In this document: one piece after another, positions 37,781 to 50,460 of the stretch
How the letters are laid out: each line of letters starts with the position of its first letter
Numbering within the stretch: the stretch's first letter is position 1
NCBI RefSeq assembly: GCF_020882245.1
Contig: NC_083599.1
Span: 16,936,865 to 17,000,864 of the forward strand
From: Rhopalosiphum padi
Lineage: Eukaryota; Arthropoda; Insecta; Hemiptera; Aphididae
Reading direction: 5' to 3'
DNA length: 64,000 nucleotides
Made by a program: the position numbers and the translations under genes
Notes under the pieces: model-generated
Told to the model about the DNA's origin: nothing
The model's database searches: none
Seen by the model: the letters and a program-made list of their open reading frames with translations, nothing else

Positions 37781-40700
37781 AATTGTTAATATTTTATACT
37801 TTTACAATATTATATTGATTATTATTTTTTATTACTTTCAGATTTTAATATTTAAATGATCAGTTCTTGATTTATTATTTTGTAGTTTATTCAGAAATTA
37901 TTTTATAATCCATAATATGATATATATTATTAATTTGAGTTATACTAAGTTCATTTTTGTGATACTGTAGGTATGTGTAATAAATTAACTCAATTATTTT
38001 TACAACAATCGTATACTACTTTCATAATTCATATAAATAATTAAAATAATTAAATATTGACTTAAAAATTAATTATTAAATAAAAGTGATTTTATAAATT
38101 ACAAATTTCAATATTTAATTTTAGGTACATACATTTTGGGTCTTATCTATTTAAGTAATTTACTAAAATTAGTTGTAAAATATTATAAATTTACATTTAA
38201 TACACACAGAATTCTCACATTATCGAATTATTGTTTATAAATTCGATAAGATTTCTTCGTAATCGTGTGTTTTTAGTGTCCGTTGTTATCCTATGACCCC
38301 CCGCAATCGTGTATTATCGCAAATTTAAATGAAATAAAATAAATATGTACATAATATAGTGTTATATACTATTTTTCTAAATATTTTACAAATCAAATTT
38401 TTATCAATGCTGCATAACAATTAATTTTGTGATCAAAATAGGTTATTAATAATTACATCGGGAATAAACCATGGATAAGGAAATTATTGAATATTGTTAT
38501 CGTTTATTAATAATATTTTATGAATATCACGTACATAATTATCAAACTTTTTTGTTAGCAGTTATTATTATGGCTTGTTTGTGAAAATCGATTCGATAAG
38601 ATACTGAAACAAAAAGGTCGTTATTTCTGAACGGAGGTTGAGCGGTGGTGAAACCTGAGCTTTCGGCAAAGTTAATTTGCGGTGTGCGTATACGACCCTG
38701 ATAGCCTTTTCAGGAACTTAGAAACCGAACGGTGAAAGTGAAAGCGCTAAAGCTGAAAATGAAAGCACCACACTGCAGACGTCATTTTAAGGATTAACGT
38801 GTATAAAATTGAACTTGACACGTTCTCACATACGCTGTGGCACTACCGGAGCCGTGAACACAGTGAATAAACATTGTTTGTGCATATTTTTTCCAAAAAT
38901 GTTTCCTTACTTGATGAACAACACTGTGTTTTGACATGTTCAACAGCGGCGTTAATTTGAAAATAGCCTTGCAGGAAACACCAAGATTTCTAGTTCATTT
39001 GATTTGTTTTTATGATAGTACAACTATATTGTGGTGTGAAAGTGCTGTAATTACTAATTTTACTAAATATTTTGAATTTAATTAAAGTGTTTGTTTCATT
39101 ACAATCGAGCGATAAAGATATAATAATAACAATTTAAACTTTTATTTTCACGGCATTAATATTTTATTGAGCTAAAAAAAAATTAAAAATAAATTACTCC
39201 GTTTGTGGAAAATTATGACGATAAATAATGTTTATATCACTATAATAAAATGATTTATTAAAATTAATAAATAATTTTTTTTTTTTAGCGATTAAAATCT
39301 CAATCTTTTTAGCCGTTCTTTAATATTCTCCATCACCATCAACACTATCTATTTCAATTAAGTCGTCTCCTAATCCATTTTCATAGTGATTTCTTCTTAA
39401 ACAATTATATTTTATATTTATAATAAATAATAATCACCAATTACCAAATGTATTAATTAGTAATTACCTAATCAAATAGTATGCAACTATACATGAATCT
39501 ATAATATAATACGTAAAAAAAAATGTATAATGTTTAATTTTATATGTACATTTTAAATTATATTAAATAAATTACAACAGACAAAACTCACTGTTAAAAA
39601 ATTGAAGTTAAAAAAATAATGCTTAACATAATTCTTATATAGGTGTATATATAGATGTTCTAATATGTTTTAAGATATCTAACATATATTTCACATACAT
39701 TAGCTGCTTTTAAAAATCACTATTGTCAATTGTGTTAAAATAATATTGAGTATTTATTGTTTTTAATAGTTTAGTAAATACCACATCATAATTATTAATA
39801 ATACGATATGGATACGATATAAATATGAATTTTTATAATCAAATAATACAAATATTACAAAAAAAAAAAATTATAAAATATTCAATACAATATTTATTAT
39901 TTAGAGGCAATATATTATATTTATAAAAAAGATTTATTAATTTTGTGTATTTTACCTAAGTGTTATAAATTATAATAAAATTAAGTCAATTTGTATTAAT
40001 TTGATATTTTAGCAGAATTAATAATTCACCGATCAATATTCATTTTTATATAAATTATTTTAATAACAAAAAGAACTATGATTTTTAATTTTAATTTCAA
40101 TTCAATATTCAAAATTAAATTTTTAAGTATAATTTATAGTAACTATAAGTTTAATCAATAATTATTTATTTTTAAATGTTAATCCTTTGTTTAGAAATTC
40201 TTATCAAATTAAAGATAAATACGTTTTTTATATTAAATTATAATTATTAATTTGTTGGTTGCAAATACGTTCACACAGAAGACGGCGCGGTGTTGCCTAC
40301 TTATTCTTTAATGTTCGTTCAAACATCGCTTTTTCTTTTAACATTTGAATAATGCACTCCCCTACATAAGAAATATGTGCAGATATGACGTAACCATGTT
40401 CTATAACAAATGTTAACGGTATAACTAGTTTTGTATAATTAATACTTAAAAAAATTACAATTTCTTATTTGGAATTATACTAATTTAATTTACTAATCTG
40501 TTTGAAAACATCACTCTTTTCTAAATTATAAGTGGCCAAACAAGGTGTTTTGATTTTTCAATTAATAACATTTAAAAGTTTCATACAAATGTTTGAATAT
40601 TTGAATATTTATTAAAAATAACCAACATTTCAGTCAAAAACCTACACACTTTCTTCATTTTTCAGTTTTTGACAGAAATAGATCTAAACTAACTCTAAGA

Positions 40701-42568
40701 TTGCATATTAAAATATTATTAACATTCAAATCATTAAATTTGCATAAGAAGAATGCCAACTATAACACTTATTAATGAGAATTTAATTCGCGCACATATT
40801 CATAGCCTTATATTATATTTTAAATACAGACAATAAAAAAAAACTTTTTACAAGCTACCACTTCCCAGTTATCAGTTCTCATATAAAAATTATAGTATTA
40901 ATTATATTATATTATACTATCTTTTTCAATCACAGCAATATAATTTAATTACTTTTTGAATTATCAAATTTGTAATTATAATAATTGGATGATAAATAAA
41001 GTAAATTTGTAATGACATAAAATATAACATATTGACCAAATATAATTACGTTTTATGATATAACATAATAATCTATAGCCTATTTGTGAAACAGTTGTAT
41101 TTGGTTTGTGGTCAGCACACTAGTATGTCATACTTTTATATTTTGCTCTTAAAGTATTTAATTATGATTGAATAAGTGTGTAATAAAATGATCATGTTCT
41201 TATTGTATTGATTTAAAATTATGTCAATAATAACTTAAAATATAATATTCTTTTAACTTTTTATGTTTTTGGGTTTATAATTTCGATGAAACTGGAGTAA
41301 CTGGACAGAACAATATATTATAACATTGGAGGTAAGACAATTAGGTTAAATTTAATTTAAAATGTTGACTTAATAGTGAATAAAAACCGATGTCAAGAAT
41401 ACAAAATTTAATCTAATATTCGTATATATATTTTTTTATTTATTATAAATCATTGCCGCGCGTATACCATTTAGTAACTAACCATTAAGTAAAAATTATC
41501 ATAGTTTTAATAATTTATTAATAATAAATCATGTTAATAAAGCTAGGTTTATTTGCAAAAAAAACATAAACAATATTAACGGCGTATACTATTGTATAAA
41601 TGAGGTTATTAATCATACAATCAAAATCGCTATTGTATAGAAATAGTCTGAAATAAAATATTTCTGTATGTTTAATACATTTTTTTTAAATATGAGTGTA
41701 AATGTACACGCGTAATAATATAGCAATTAATTTTTAAGAGTATTTTTATTTTTACAATTTGAACGATTTTAATTTCATACGTTAAAAAATAAAAATAAAT
41801 TAAACAAGAAATATCATTGGTAATGTCTAATTTTTTGCCATTAAATAGTTAAAAAAAATCAATACGAACAAGCAAATTCTTATTATTATATTTTTTATAG
41901 ACAATTATATTAGACAATGACTTTAAGATAAACCCCTTTTTTATAATATAATCAATCTCAATAAATATTGCATTTGCATACCAGTCTGTTACTTATAATT
42001 TTTTATAGTAATATTTTTCACTATAACGGATCAAACCATAACATTAAAATTACTAATAATTATTACTCGCATTTAATTAAATTAATAATGGTAATGGCAA
42101 TTATTGGCAGTCTCGGGCGACTGTTATAAATGGGTACTAAAAAAGCATCATAACAATATTCTATATCTACCAGTTTCTCGGACTAGAAACATAACTAAAT
42201 AAAATTACGAAAATCTGTCATAAATATTTAAAATTATCATCATGGAACTAAACATAAAAAATAATATTATTTTAGCCATCCCATAATATTTTACTCTAAG
42301 AAATAATGAAATAAAAAAGCTATACGTCATGATCAGACACCAATATTTGATCAACTGTTTTACTCTAGCACGATAAATGGTGTATTTTAATATAAATTTG
42401 AATTAAATCATCAGTCATTTTATGCAAAAAAAATAGTTTTAATTGAAGTTTAGTATACTATTGAAAGTTGTAAATTACTAAAAAAATGTTTTTTCAATTA
42501 AATTAAAATAAAATCTTATAATTAACGATGTGTATTTTGATTATCATAAAATTTAAATGTAATGCTCA
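37781..42568. other. AT-rich intergenic stretch
   Basis: No supported gene. The only compositional exception is 38600-38890, which has moderate GC and an array of GAAA-containing units; see findings. Confidence 0.45.
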
Positions 42569-42919
42569 AGAGGACGTTATACCCGCATGTGTTGTCTCTG
42601 TCTTACTAATGTTGATCATAAAAAATTTCCGTTCAGCAGAACACATTTTGTGATGTTAGTTTTAATAATACAGTAAATGTACCTATTATCAAACTTAAAG
42701 GTAAGAATATTATCTAGGAAATGTTATATGCTTTTATTGATATTATTATCATTTTAAAGTGAGTTATGAATATTTTAAAGTTGTAATATTTTACACTGCT
42801 ATAACTAACTTTAAAATGATAATATCAATAAAAGCATATGACATTTTCTTGATAATATTCTTACCTTTAAATTTGATAATAGGTAAATTTACTATATTAT
42901 TAAAACTAACACAAAATGT
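42569..42919. mobile_element. Foldback MITE, family member 3
   Basis: The left terminus 'aggacgttatacccgcatgt' followed by 'gttgtctctgtcttac' matches the termini at 34840 and 37479. The arms at 42642-42767 and 42801-42919 are near-perfect inverted copies ('gttagttttaataata', 'tacctattatcaaa', 'ttaaaggtaagaatatta', 'atgcttttattgatattatta', 'ttttaaagt') around a ~33-bp centre. The outer ~75 bp of the right arm is absent. The 61-residue plus-strand frame at 42759-42944 arises from the right arm and is not a gene. Confidence 0.85.
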
Positions 42920-43832
42920 ATTTATCGAAATATATTTCAAATGATATTTAAGTAAAATAATAATTGTAGTTTCTAAATAATCTAAGTCTATAAGATTACA
43001 TTTTTTTCTGTATTACGATTTACAGGTTAGAAGTTTAGAACTAATTAACCGAAACTGATTACATGCATTTTGTAAACAATAATAGGTACCTTTGAATTTA
43101 TAACATGTAAATTTCAGAATATTTTCTTAATTTTCAGAGCATTTTTTTGCACTTAGAGAAATTGATGTAACTTATAAAATATCAATAAAAGTATCAACTG
43201 TATTAATTTCATTGTCTTGAATTCGCTCGGGATCTAATTGTTATCCCGATTACAAATAATTTAAAAATAATATTTATAATTTCAATCGTACTATATTTTA
43301 ATTTAATACAGAACAAAATCTACAAAACCTCAAAAAACTATATATATTTTTAATGGGTATTATAAATTCTTGAATAACTTTTCGATATGTAACAGACTAT
43401 CGTGAACCATAAGTATGTTTATATTTCATATGCTTTTAAAGAAGAGACAGAGATAACAACTAATCTGGGTGCCTACATTCTTAACTAAATGACGTAGTGG
43501 TCACTGTCACTGCCGACTGTTAATGAGATTATAATATTTTCTGACATTTAATTTAATTACAAATTGTACTTTGATAAGCTTTGATATTTCAAAAGTAATT
43601 TGACTGTGCTGCCCAAAATAAATACATTATTAGTGGTTTTAAAATATATAAAGCCCGATAAATTTAAATTATGAGTATTATCAGAAATTGCATTAAGTTG
43701 AAATCGTATTAGCATTTGAATCATGATATTTAATATTTAGATAAGTCTTTTATGAAATCTTATGAATTATAATGGGATATTATAACGACATATTATTATT
43801 TTTATTTTATAGTCATAGAAAATCGAGTAAAT

Positions 43833-43901
43833 ATGGTTGATCGCGGGCGTCAAAGAAAATACTATGGAAATTCATTTATTCATGGACTTTTAATCGCAAT
43901 G
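43833..43901 (+). CDS. Plexin-like gene 1, exon 1: start and signal peptide
   Basis: Acceptor 'ttttattttatag' ends at 43812, then 20 bases of leader, then ATG at 43833. The exon encodes 23 residues (MVDRGRQRKYYGNSFIHGLL then IAM) and ends at a good donor 'gtatgt' in phase 0. Joined to the exon at 47357, it continues IFVSISHANSS, giving a basic N-terminus, a hydrophobic core and small residues suited to signal-peptidase cleavage. The acceptor just before the ATG shows that there is at least one non-coding leader exon upstream. The second plexin-like gene has exactly the same arrangement at 54412, which is the main reason for choosing this start over the in-frame ATG at 47276. Confidence 0.75.
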
Positions 43902-46900
43902 GTATGTAAATAATAGAATTTTATGGTTAAAATTAACAAACTTATATTGTTATAAAAAAGTATTCTGTAAGTATGTTTACAGACGTATAGTTTGTCATTT
44001 GCATAGAAATATTTTTTGACAAAAGAAGTTTATTAAAAAAATAGCGAAATACTGATATGCTATTGAAATAATAACACAAATATTATTAAATAAATACTTT
44101 ATTATTATATTATTATCAAAGCCTTGAATGTAATGCGATTTTACATGTATTTTTTTTTTTTTTTTGAAAAGAATTAAATTTTATCGAAATGTATTTTTGG
44201 TAATCTAATAATATTGCATATTTTTGAATAAATACTTGAGTTTGCGTATTTTTGAAAAAAATAATTAAATTATTTATTTTGTCTTCTTTATTTTAAACTG
44301 AATATTTTTTAATATATTGCGAATTTTAAAGAATAATATTTTTACATATTATACATATTAATTTATAGCTAATCAGCATAAAAACCTTGTTAAAATATGA
44401 TTATCAGAATAAAAATCCTAAAATAAAATATTTTGATAGATAATATAAAAAATTTAAATTTTGAAATAATGAATAATGATAGTTTTTAAATCAATTATTA
44501 CAGTTTTTAATGGTTTAACGATAATTCAAGAACTACAAATGTTATTGACGTATACATTTTATAATATATTAAAAAGTGATAAACTGATAAACACCCATCC
44601 TTAGAAAATATTGTGCAACAATTAATTGTATTCAATATCCATTATTTATTTTTTTAATTATTATAGCAATTCGATTATCAAAATATTTTATAAATATATA
44701 TTTTTCTACGTTTGTGTAACCTAATACAATTTTTTATTTAATGTAGCCAATGAAGTTAATTATTTCATATTTGTCATTTTAATCTTGTGTATAATGTATC
44801 TAGTAAAACTTAAAAACTCCTAGTTAACAATACTCAATTTCACTTTTTTTACAGAATTATACATACAAAATTATAGATCGTATTTATTGAAATATAAAAC
44901 AAAAACTTTTATTGATTTCTGAAAACGATAATATAAATATAAAAGTAAATTCAATTTTATTAAATATTTATTTTCATCATTAAATACTAAATAGGCAATG
45001 ATTCCTTAATATTGATTTTAGGTTTTTAATAATCTTTGTACTTATAAATTTTTTTATTTAATAATATAATATTGATTATATTATAAATACCTACCAATAT
45101 ATTTGTATACTGTTATTAAATATAGATAACGTATTGATAAAGTTTATTCAATCACTTTTATTGAAAAATACTGTATGCGTAATATTGTGCACCAGGAATT
45201 TTTTTTTCTTAAAGATTTTTAATTTTTATCATCCTTATTATTTATATTAAACATAAAATATGCATACAGGCTTAGAGTTTTCCAAAATTTAGATAATAAG
45301 CATCCGGTTATTTATTTATTTTATATTTTTTTTAGAGGGCGGATAAATTAATACTATATTCGTAGTCTTTTACAGGTAAAATGATATGGTCATATACCTT
45401 AAAAAAAAAAAAAAAAAAAACAATTTTCTTCGGTTATATCAAAATTAAAAATTATAATATAGAAAATATAAACATAGATATTAGAAAATATAATTTTCTG
45501 GTCAAGAATATTCTTCTATGTATTCTTATGCATATAGGTAATCATCAAATATGTAATACAATTAAAAATCATTATGATAAAATATAGTAAAATATTAATT
45601 TTTATAATTTGACACAACATAAATATAAATAATAATAAATAATTTTAATAATTGAAATTTAATATTTTCTAATTTCTTATTCAAAAATATGTAAAGAAAT
45701 TATCTTTCTTTTTTTGAAGGATATTGGTTCCAGTAATTACTGGCATCTATTAAATCATTTTTTTCAGTTGATTTTAAATTTGGTTTTATCGTTTAATTGT
45801 AGGTAAAAAAATATATCAATTAAAAGCAATAACGTATTCAATTAAATATTTATATTATATAAATTATATAATTATTATATAATTATATATTATATATTTA
45901 TATATATATATATTTATATTATAAATTTGAGCTCAAATTAGTACTTGATTAATGATTTCTAATAAATCGTGGTTTTTTGTTCACATAATTTTCTACATGG
46001 TTTTGCCATAATATTTTTAAATTTTTAAATTTTTTTTTTTATTATTCATATTATTAATGTTAAAAGATCACTTAAGTAATTACATAAAATATGAAATGTA
46101 TAAATAAGATTATTCTTTTCGTTAAAATGTCCATGCTAGATACTGAGTTGAACTTCATCGTGACGAATTGATTTTACAATGATGTGTTTTTTTACTGTTA
46201 GTCATCATATTTTGAAGTTGAAAAAATGCTTAGATTTTCAGCTTTCATAAATTTTCTGGTAGGAAAGTGAATCTAGTTTGTCACTTTGATGACATTTTTG
46301 TTGAATAAAAATTTAAAAAATGGTAAGGAAAACCGAAAAATTAGTAAAAATCCGTTTTCAACAAATTCGATTTATTTATATTACTGTAATACAAAAACGA
46401 ACAACTCTCTAGATAGATACTTTAAATTTTCAATAAATAATTATATTATTTTATATACATACATGATATAATTTTCAAAATATTTTTAACTCTTTATGAG
46501 CTATTTATAGCAATTGAGATTTGAGATTAGTTTTTTCAAAAATTGTTGCTCTGACAAAAAGTTTAAAAACTTATTATAGTATTCTTCATAAGTTTTTATT
46601 ATATTTGTGTAATAAAAAAAGATATATTGACACATTTTCTCATGAGCAATTAAAGAAAATTTTTTTAAAAAGTTACGAAAATTTGCAAATCAGTTTGTAA
46701 GTAGTTATAAATGCAGTGTTCAGTATTTATAGCTAATAAGGCTTGAAAATTTAATACAGATTTCCTCACGAATATTAAACCGAAAAAAAAAATAAATATT
46801 TAAACTAAAAATAACAATTTAAATTTTGTTGTTATTAAATATATATTAATCATAATTTTTAACCTACTTATGTTATTATATTTCATACATTCAATAACGA

Positions 46901-47356
46901 TAAGATTAAAAAAATTCAAGCTATTACCTTTTTACAACAGCTAATAAATCATGAATTTCTTTGTATACACACATTTCTACTCTAAGGTGGACCCAAAATG
47001 TAATAATAATAATAAAAAATTTTATAAATATATACTAATATACTACTACAATAATTAAATGTAAATAATTAAATAAAATACACTTAGTGTATTCGGCAAA
47101 AATGAATTCAACTTATCCCAATACAAGTAAATCATATTAATAGAAATATAAAAAAAATATAGGTACTTATAGTAATAAAAGCTCACAGACCGTTTTCGCT
47201 CAGAATTGTATTTCGTTTCTAATGATGTATTGTTGAATTCAAATGTAACAATACAGTGACCTAATCAATGACGAAGTGACCTTACCTATATATTTCCTTA
47301 TTCTCAAAATAATTATCGTAATAAATTTTACTAAAAATGCATTTTGTTTTCAACAG
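43902..47356 (+). other. Intron of plexin-like gene 1
   Basis: A phase-0 intron of 3455 nt from 'gtatgt' to 'tgttttcaacag'. It holds an A20 run at 45401-45420, AT-dinucleotide sequence at about 45845-45925, and a dispersed-repeat copy in its last kilobase. No other exon was seen. Confidence 0.65.
46200..47268 (+). repeat. Dispersed AT-rich repeat, longest copy, with conserved box 47189-47268
   Basis: The end of the repeat carries the ordered blocks 'accgttttcgctcagaattg', 'ttgaattcaaatgtaac' and 'cagtgaccta' shared with boxes at 12656, 19115, 24272 and 63663. Upstream, 'tataattttcaaaatatttt' with 'actcttt.tgag' (about 46468) matches a second segment near 15668, so the repeat extends roughly a kilobase. 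It ends about 90 bases before exon 2 of plexin-like gene 1. The left limit is approximate. Confidence 0.5.
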
Positions 47357-49429
47357 ATATTCGTATCAATATCACACGCTAATAGTTCATTGAAAATGGA
47401 GAACAATGCGATGGTTTGCTCGGAATTCCTGGAATGCCAGAAATGTGCGAAACACGCCTTTTGCAGTTGGTCGTTAGACCTGCAGAAATGTCTGATCACG
47501 CCGTCGAATTTAGGAAATCTGACGGTGAACATCGAAGGACACTGTCCACGGTTCACGGTGCCCAAGAAATCCGTACTCAGGGACGAGCTGTTCTCGTACA
47601 CGGTGGTGGTGTCGAACGACATGAACGATTTCGTGACGTTTCTGAAAGACCGGAAAATCACGTGTCATCTGGAAGAGGAGAAACTGCCGGGGTACGTGCT
47701 GAACGACGAGATAAAATGCAACACGAAGAGGCTGGCCGCGCAGAGGGACAAGCGGTTCAGGGCGCTGATGATTTACCACTATTACATCACGATCGACGAC
47801 GGCGTCATATTGCGATACAACAACGACTCGGACAACTATTTCGTGTACTACGACCACGAGTGCAACAACGCGTCGAGGGACGACGAGTGCGTGACGTGCA
47901 CGTGGAACGAGTACGGTTACAAGAACTACTACAAACGGTGTTCGGCGAAGAACCGGTGCGTGGGCCCGTACGAGTATTACGCCAAGTGGCACGTGAACAA
48001 CTACACGGGCGTGGTGGCCGGTGACGTGGACCGGGACGGCGGCGTGCGGTTGGAGTGCGCGGACGCCGAGATCCGGTCCGTGGAACCGATGACGGCGCCG
48101 TGGCTGGGCGGCACGACGGTGCGGTTCACGGTGGTCAACCACCACGTGATGGCCGAGGGCAAGGAGGTGGCGGTGACGGTGGCCGGGCGCGAGTGCTCGG
48201 AACCGAAGATGTGGCGGATGCATGACGACGCCCTGTTGACGGCCGTCTCGTGCACCATGATGCCGCCGGCCACGACGGACCGCCGCCGCAACCACGAGGG
48301 ACCCGTCCGGTTGCAGTACACCGGCGACCCGCCCACGGTCACGGTCACGTCGTCGCTGGTCGTCGGGCTGGTGGACCCCGTCATCGCGGACATGAGCCCG
48401 AGGTGCGGGTCCGCGGCCGGCGGCACGCTGTTGCGCATCGGCGGCCGGTTCCTGGACGCGGGCACCACGTTGCGGGTGTCGGTGGGCGACTACGCGACAT
48501 GCGACCCGGTGGCCCTGTACCCGGACCTGTTGGTGTGCCTCACCGGCCCGGCGGCGGTCAGCGGGCCCACGGCCGCCCGGGTGAACGTGATGTTCGACGG
48601 CCAGCTGAGCAAGTACGTCGGCGACGGGTCGGTGGTGTTCACGTACGCGGCCGTGCCCGCGCTGGACGCGGGACAGTCGCCGCACGGCATCGCTTCGGGC
48701 GGCACAGCCGTGCACCTGCGCGGCCGGCACTTCTCGTGCCTGCGGTACGCCATGTTGTACGTGCACCACGGCGAGCGGTTGCACTACACCAGTTGCCGGT
48801 TGGTCAACGACACGCTGGCCGTGTGCCGCGCGCCCAAGCTGCCGTACAGCCACGTCGACTCGGCCTCGTCGCTCAAGTACGGGCTGCGCGTGCAGGACCC
48901 CGAGTACCGCGAGATGGACCTGCCGCCGCCGCGGGACCCGCACGGCTACAGGCTGCACCCCGACCCGGTGCTGGTGGACTTCGTGACCGACGGCCACGCG
49001 GTCACCATCAACGGCCGGGACCTGGACCACGGGTACCGGTCGCAAGACGACCTCACCGTCCGGTTCCGCGGTTCCGGCGGGGCGTGCGACGTCACGTCCA
49101 CGGACCGCCGGCGGATCGTGTGCGTGCCGGCCAACCCGGCGGCCGCCGACCTGGACACGGTGCCCGGCGTGATCGTCACCATCGGCGACACGTTCGCCTA
49201 CGTGGTGAAGCGCAAACCGGACGGCCGGAGCCGCGGCCGCAACGGCGGTCCGCCCGAAAACGTCGTCACCGGCGTCAAGGTCGTCTGTCTGATAGCCATC
49301 GCTATCGCGTGCGTCGCCGTTTACCGGACCAAGGCCAAAAACCGGGTCGGCGCCACCGCGGCGGCGGCGGCGGCGTACAACAACCCCGCCACGACCGCGA
49401 GGGCGGCAGTCGGATATCGCAACAACTGA
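47357..49429 (+). CDS. Plexin-like gene 1, exon 2: PSI and IPT ectodomain, membrane anchor
   Basis: With exon 1, this encodes a 713-residue type-I membrane protein. The domain order matches the extracellular stalk of plexins, the semaphorin receptors. A PSI domain lies at about 44-75 ('CSEFLECQKC'), followed by a plexin TIG-like segment (85-180) and a second Cys-rich PSI-like module (about 183-218, 'CVTCTWNEYG', 'YYKRC'). Four IPT/TIG domains begin near 259, 363, 454 and 558, with signatures such as 'APWLGGT', 'CGSAAGGTLLRIGG', 'GIASGGT' and 'VTINGRDLDHGY'. A membrane segment follows at ~659-680 ('VVCLIAIAIACVAVY'), then a ~33-residue tail with an alanine run. The PSI reads CSWS where plexins usually have CGWC, so one cysteine is missing. 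There is no Sema domain and no intracellular RasGAP region, against roughly 1,900-2,000 residues in insect plexins. Without them it cannot signal as a plexin does; a decoy, co-receptor or adhesion role is inference. The exon is very GC-rich (G/C third positions) in AT-rich DNA. Confidence 0.85.
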   Translation: MFVSISHANSSLKMENNAMVCSEFLECQKCAKHAFCSWSLDLQKCLITPSNLGNLTVNIEGHCPRFTVPKKSVLRDELFSYTVVVSNDMNDFVTFLKDRKITCHLEEEKLPGYVLNDEIKCNTKRLAAQRDKRFRALMIYHYYITIDDGVILRYNNDSDNYFVYYDHECNNASRDDECVTCTWNEYGYKNYYKRCSAKNRCVGPYEYYAKWHVNNYTGVVAGDVDRDGGVRLECADAEIRSVEPMTAPWLGGTTVRFTVVNHHVMAEGKEVAVTVAGRECSEPKMWRMHDDALLTAVSCTMMPPATTDRRRNHEGPVRLQYTGDPPTVTVTSSLVVGLVDPVIADMSPRCGSAAGGTLLRIGGRFLDAGTTLRVSVGDYATCDPVALYPDLLVCLTGPAAVSGPTAARVNVMFDGQLSKYVGDGSVVFTYAAVPALDAGQSPHGIASGGTAVHLRGRHFSCLRYAMLYVHHGERLHYTSCRLVNDTLAVCRAPKLPYSHVDSASSLKYGLRVQDPEYREMDLPPPRDPHGYRLHPDPVLVDFVTDGHAVTINGRDLDHGYRSQDDLTVRFRGSGGACDVTSTDRRRIVCVPANPAAADLDTVPGVIVTIGDTFAYVVKRKPDGRSRGRNGGPPENVVTGVKVVCLIAIAIACVAVYRTKAKNRVGATAAAAAAYNNPATTARAAVGYRNN

Positions 49430-50460
49430 TCGGCGTGGCCGCGGCGGAGGACGACCGGCCAACATCCCGTCACACCGGCGCCGCAGTGACGATGCGCATC
49501 GTACTACGTTCTACACCACTCGCACTCACTCGCGGCCAGAGACTTAATTTATAATAATATTGTTACGCGTGTTGTCCGAAAATCGGTTTGTTAGGACGTT
49601 CCCGCTCGTCTCGCGTGGCTTTGCACACACAATTTATATGCACTGTAATTATTACTATAATTCGATGTTTATATAACAATAATACATCGGTCGAATTTTA
49701 TTAATTATTATTTTCCTGACTCTTTTTTTTTTTTTTATGGTAATCATTGGTAACCGTCGTCCTTTGTCATCGTCTCCCCGCAGTGCGAGCACAGATCCGT
49801 TTCGAAATCGAAATACGCACGTTCCTCGTATAATATAAACTGACCTATGTACTATATTGTTATTGTATTGTCAAGCAAATGGCGATGTCGTTGGCCGTTT
49901 CCGGTTTTAATACCGCTACTCGAGCACGTAATCGAGATTTCACTTTAAGAATTTCTTTTGGGGTTTGAACCCCTACTCCTCCACCCTGCAAACGGGATTG
50001 TATAGAGGTTCTACCTATACCCAAACAGGTATTGTACCTTTTATGAAAAAGTAGGTGCGCTGTCCGAAGAGTATGTGCGCGTACCTGCCTACGTGTTATT
50101 ATTCGAAAACGATCGATACGATTTTATATTATTATAAAATAAAATTCTGGTCTACGCGATTATCTGGATTTCAGAACGTTATGCGTCATTGTCATATCCG
50201 TCCATTTACCATTTAATCGTGTCTCATCGTCCTAATGTATATTTGAGTGTCAACCAAGTAGCCGAAAACACGTTTTTTATCTATCAATATTCGGCCGTAA
50301 TGGATTTTTGATAACTCTCCCCGTCTGGATATCTAATTGTTGTTGGGCGCCTTAATTCTTCTCGCGTGCTCGGTTGGTAGTACTTGGTACGACGACTGCG
50401 GTCATTTGAGCGTCGATGTATGAAGCATGCACACCTAACATATTGTTCTCGGTGAAAATG
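49430..50460 (+). other. 3' UTR of gene 1 and spacer; possible leader region of gene 2
   Basis: GC content falls quickly after the stop codon at 49427-49429. No canonical AATAAA signal stands out in the first 300 bases (only 'ataataat' variants). A moderately GC-balanced segment at 50290-50460 ('ccccgtctggat', 'ttgttgggcgcc', 'cgcgtgctcggttgg') lies about 4 kb before the coding exon 1 of gene 2 and could be its promoter or leader exon. No donor is convincing. Confidence 0.3.

Noticed and set aside
42759..42944. 61-codon plus-strand ORF
   Set aside because: It lies in the right arm of the foldback element.
45381..45587. Possible exon after 'tttacag' at 45375
   Set aside because: The frame runs through an A20 tract and gives only Lys/Ile/Asn-rich sequence. 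It lies in the intron of gene 1 and would break the simple exon plan shared with gene 2.
47510..49465. 651-codon open frame on the minus strand opposite plexin-like gene 1, and 434/202-codon plus-strand frames
   Set aside because: These are mirror effects of the GC-rich codon use of the real gene. Their translations are Arg/Ala/Pro/Val/His-rich, have no domain pattern, and run past the true stop only by composition.
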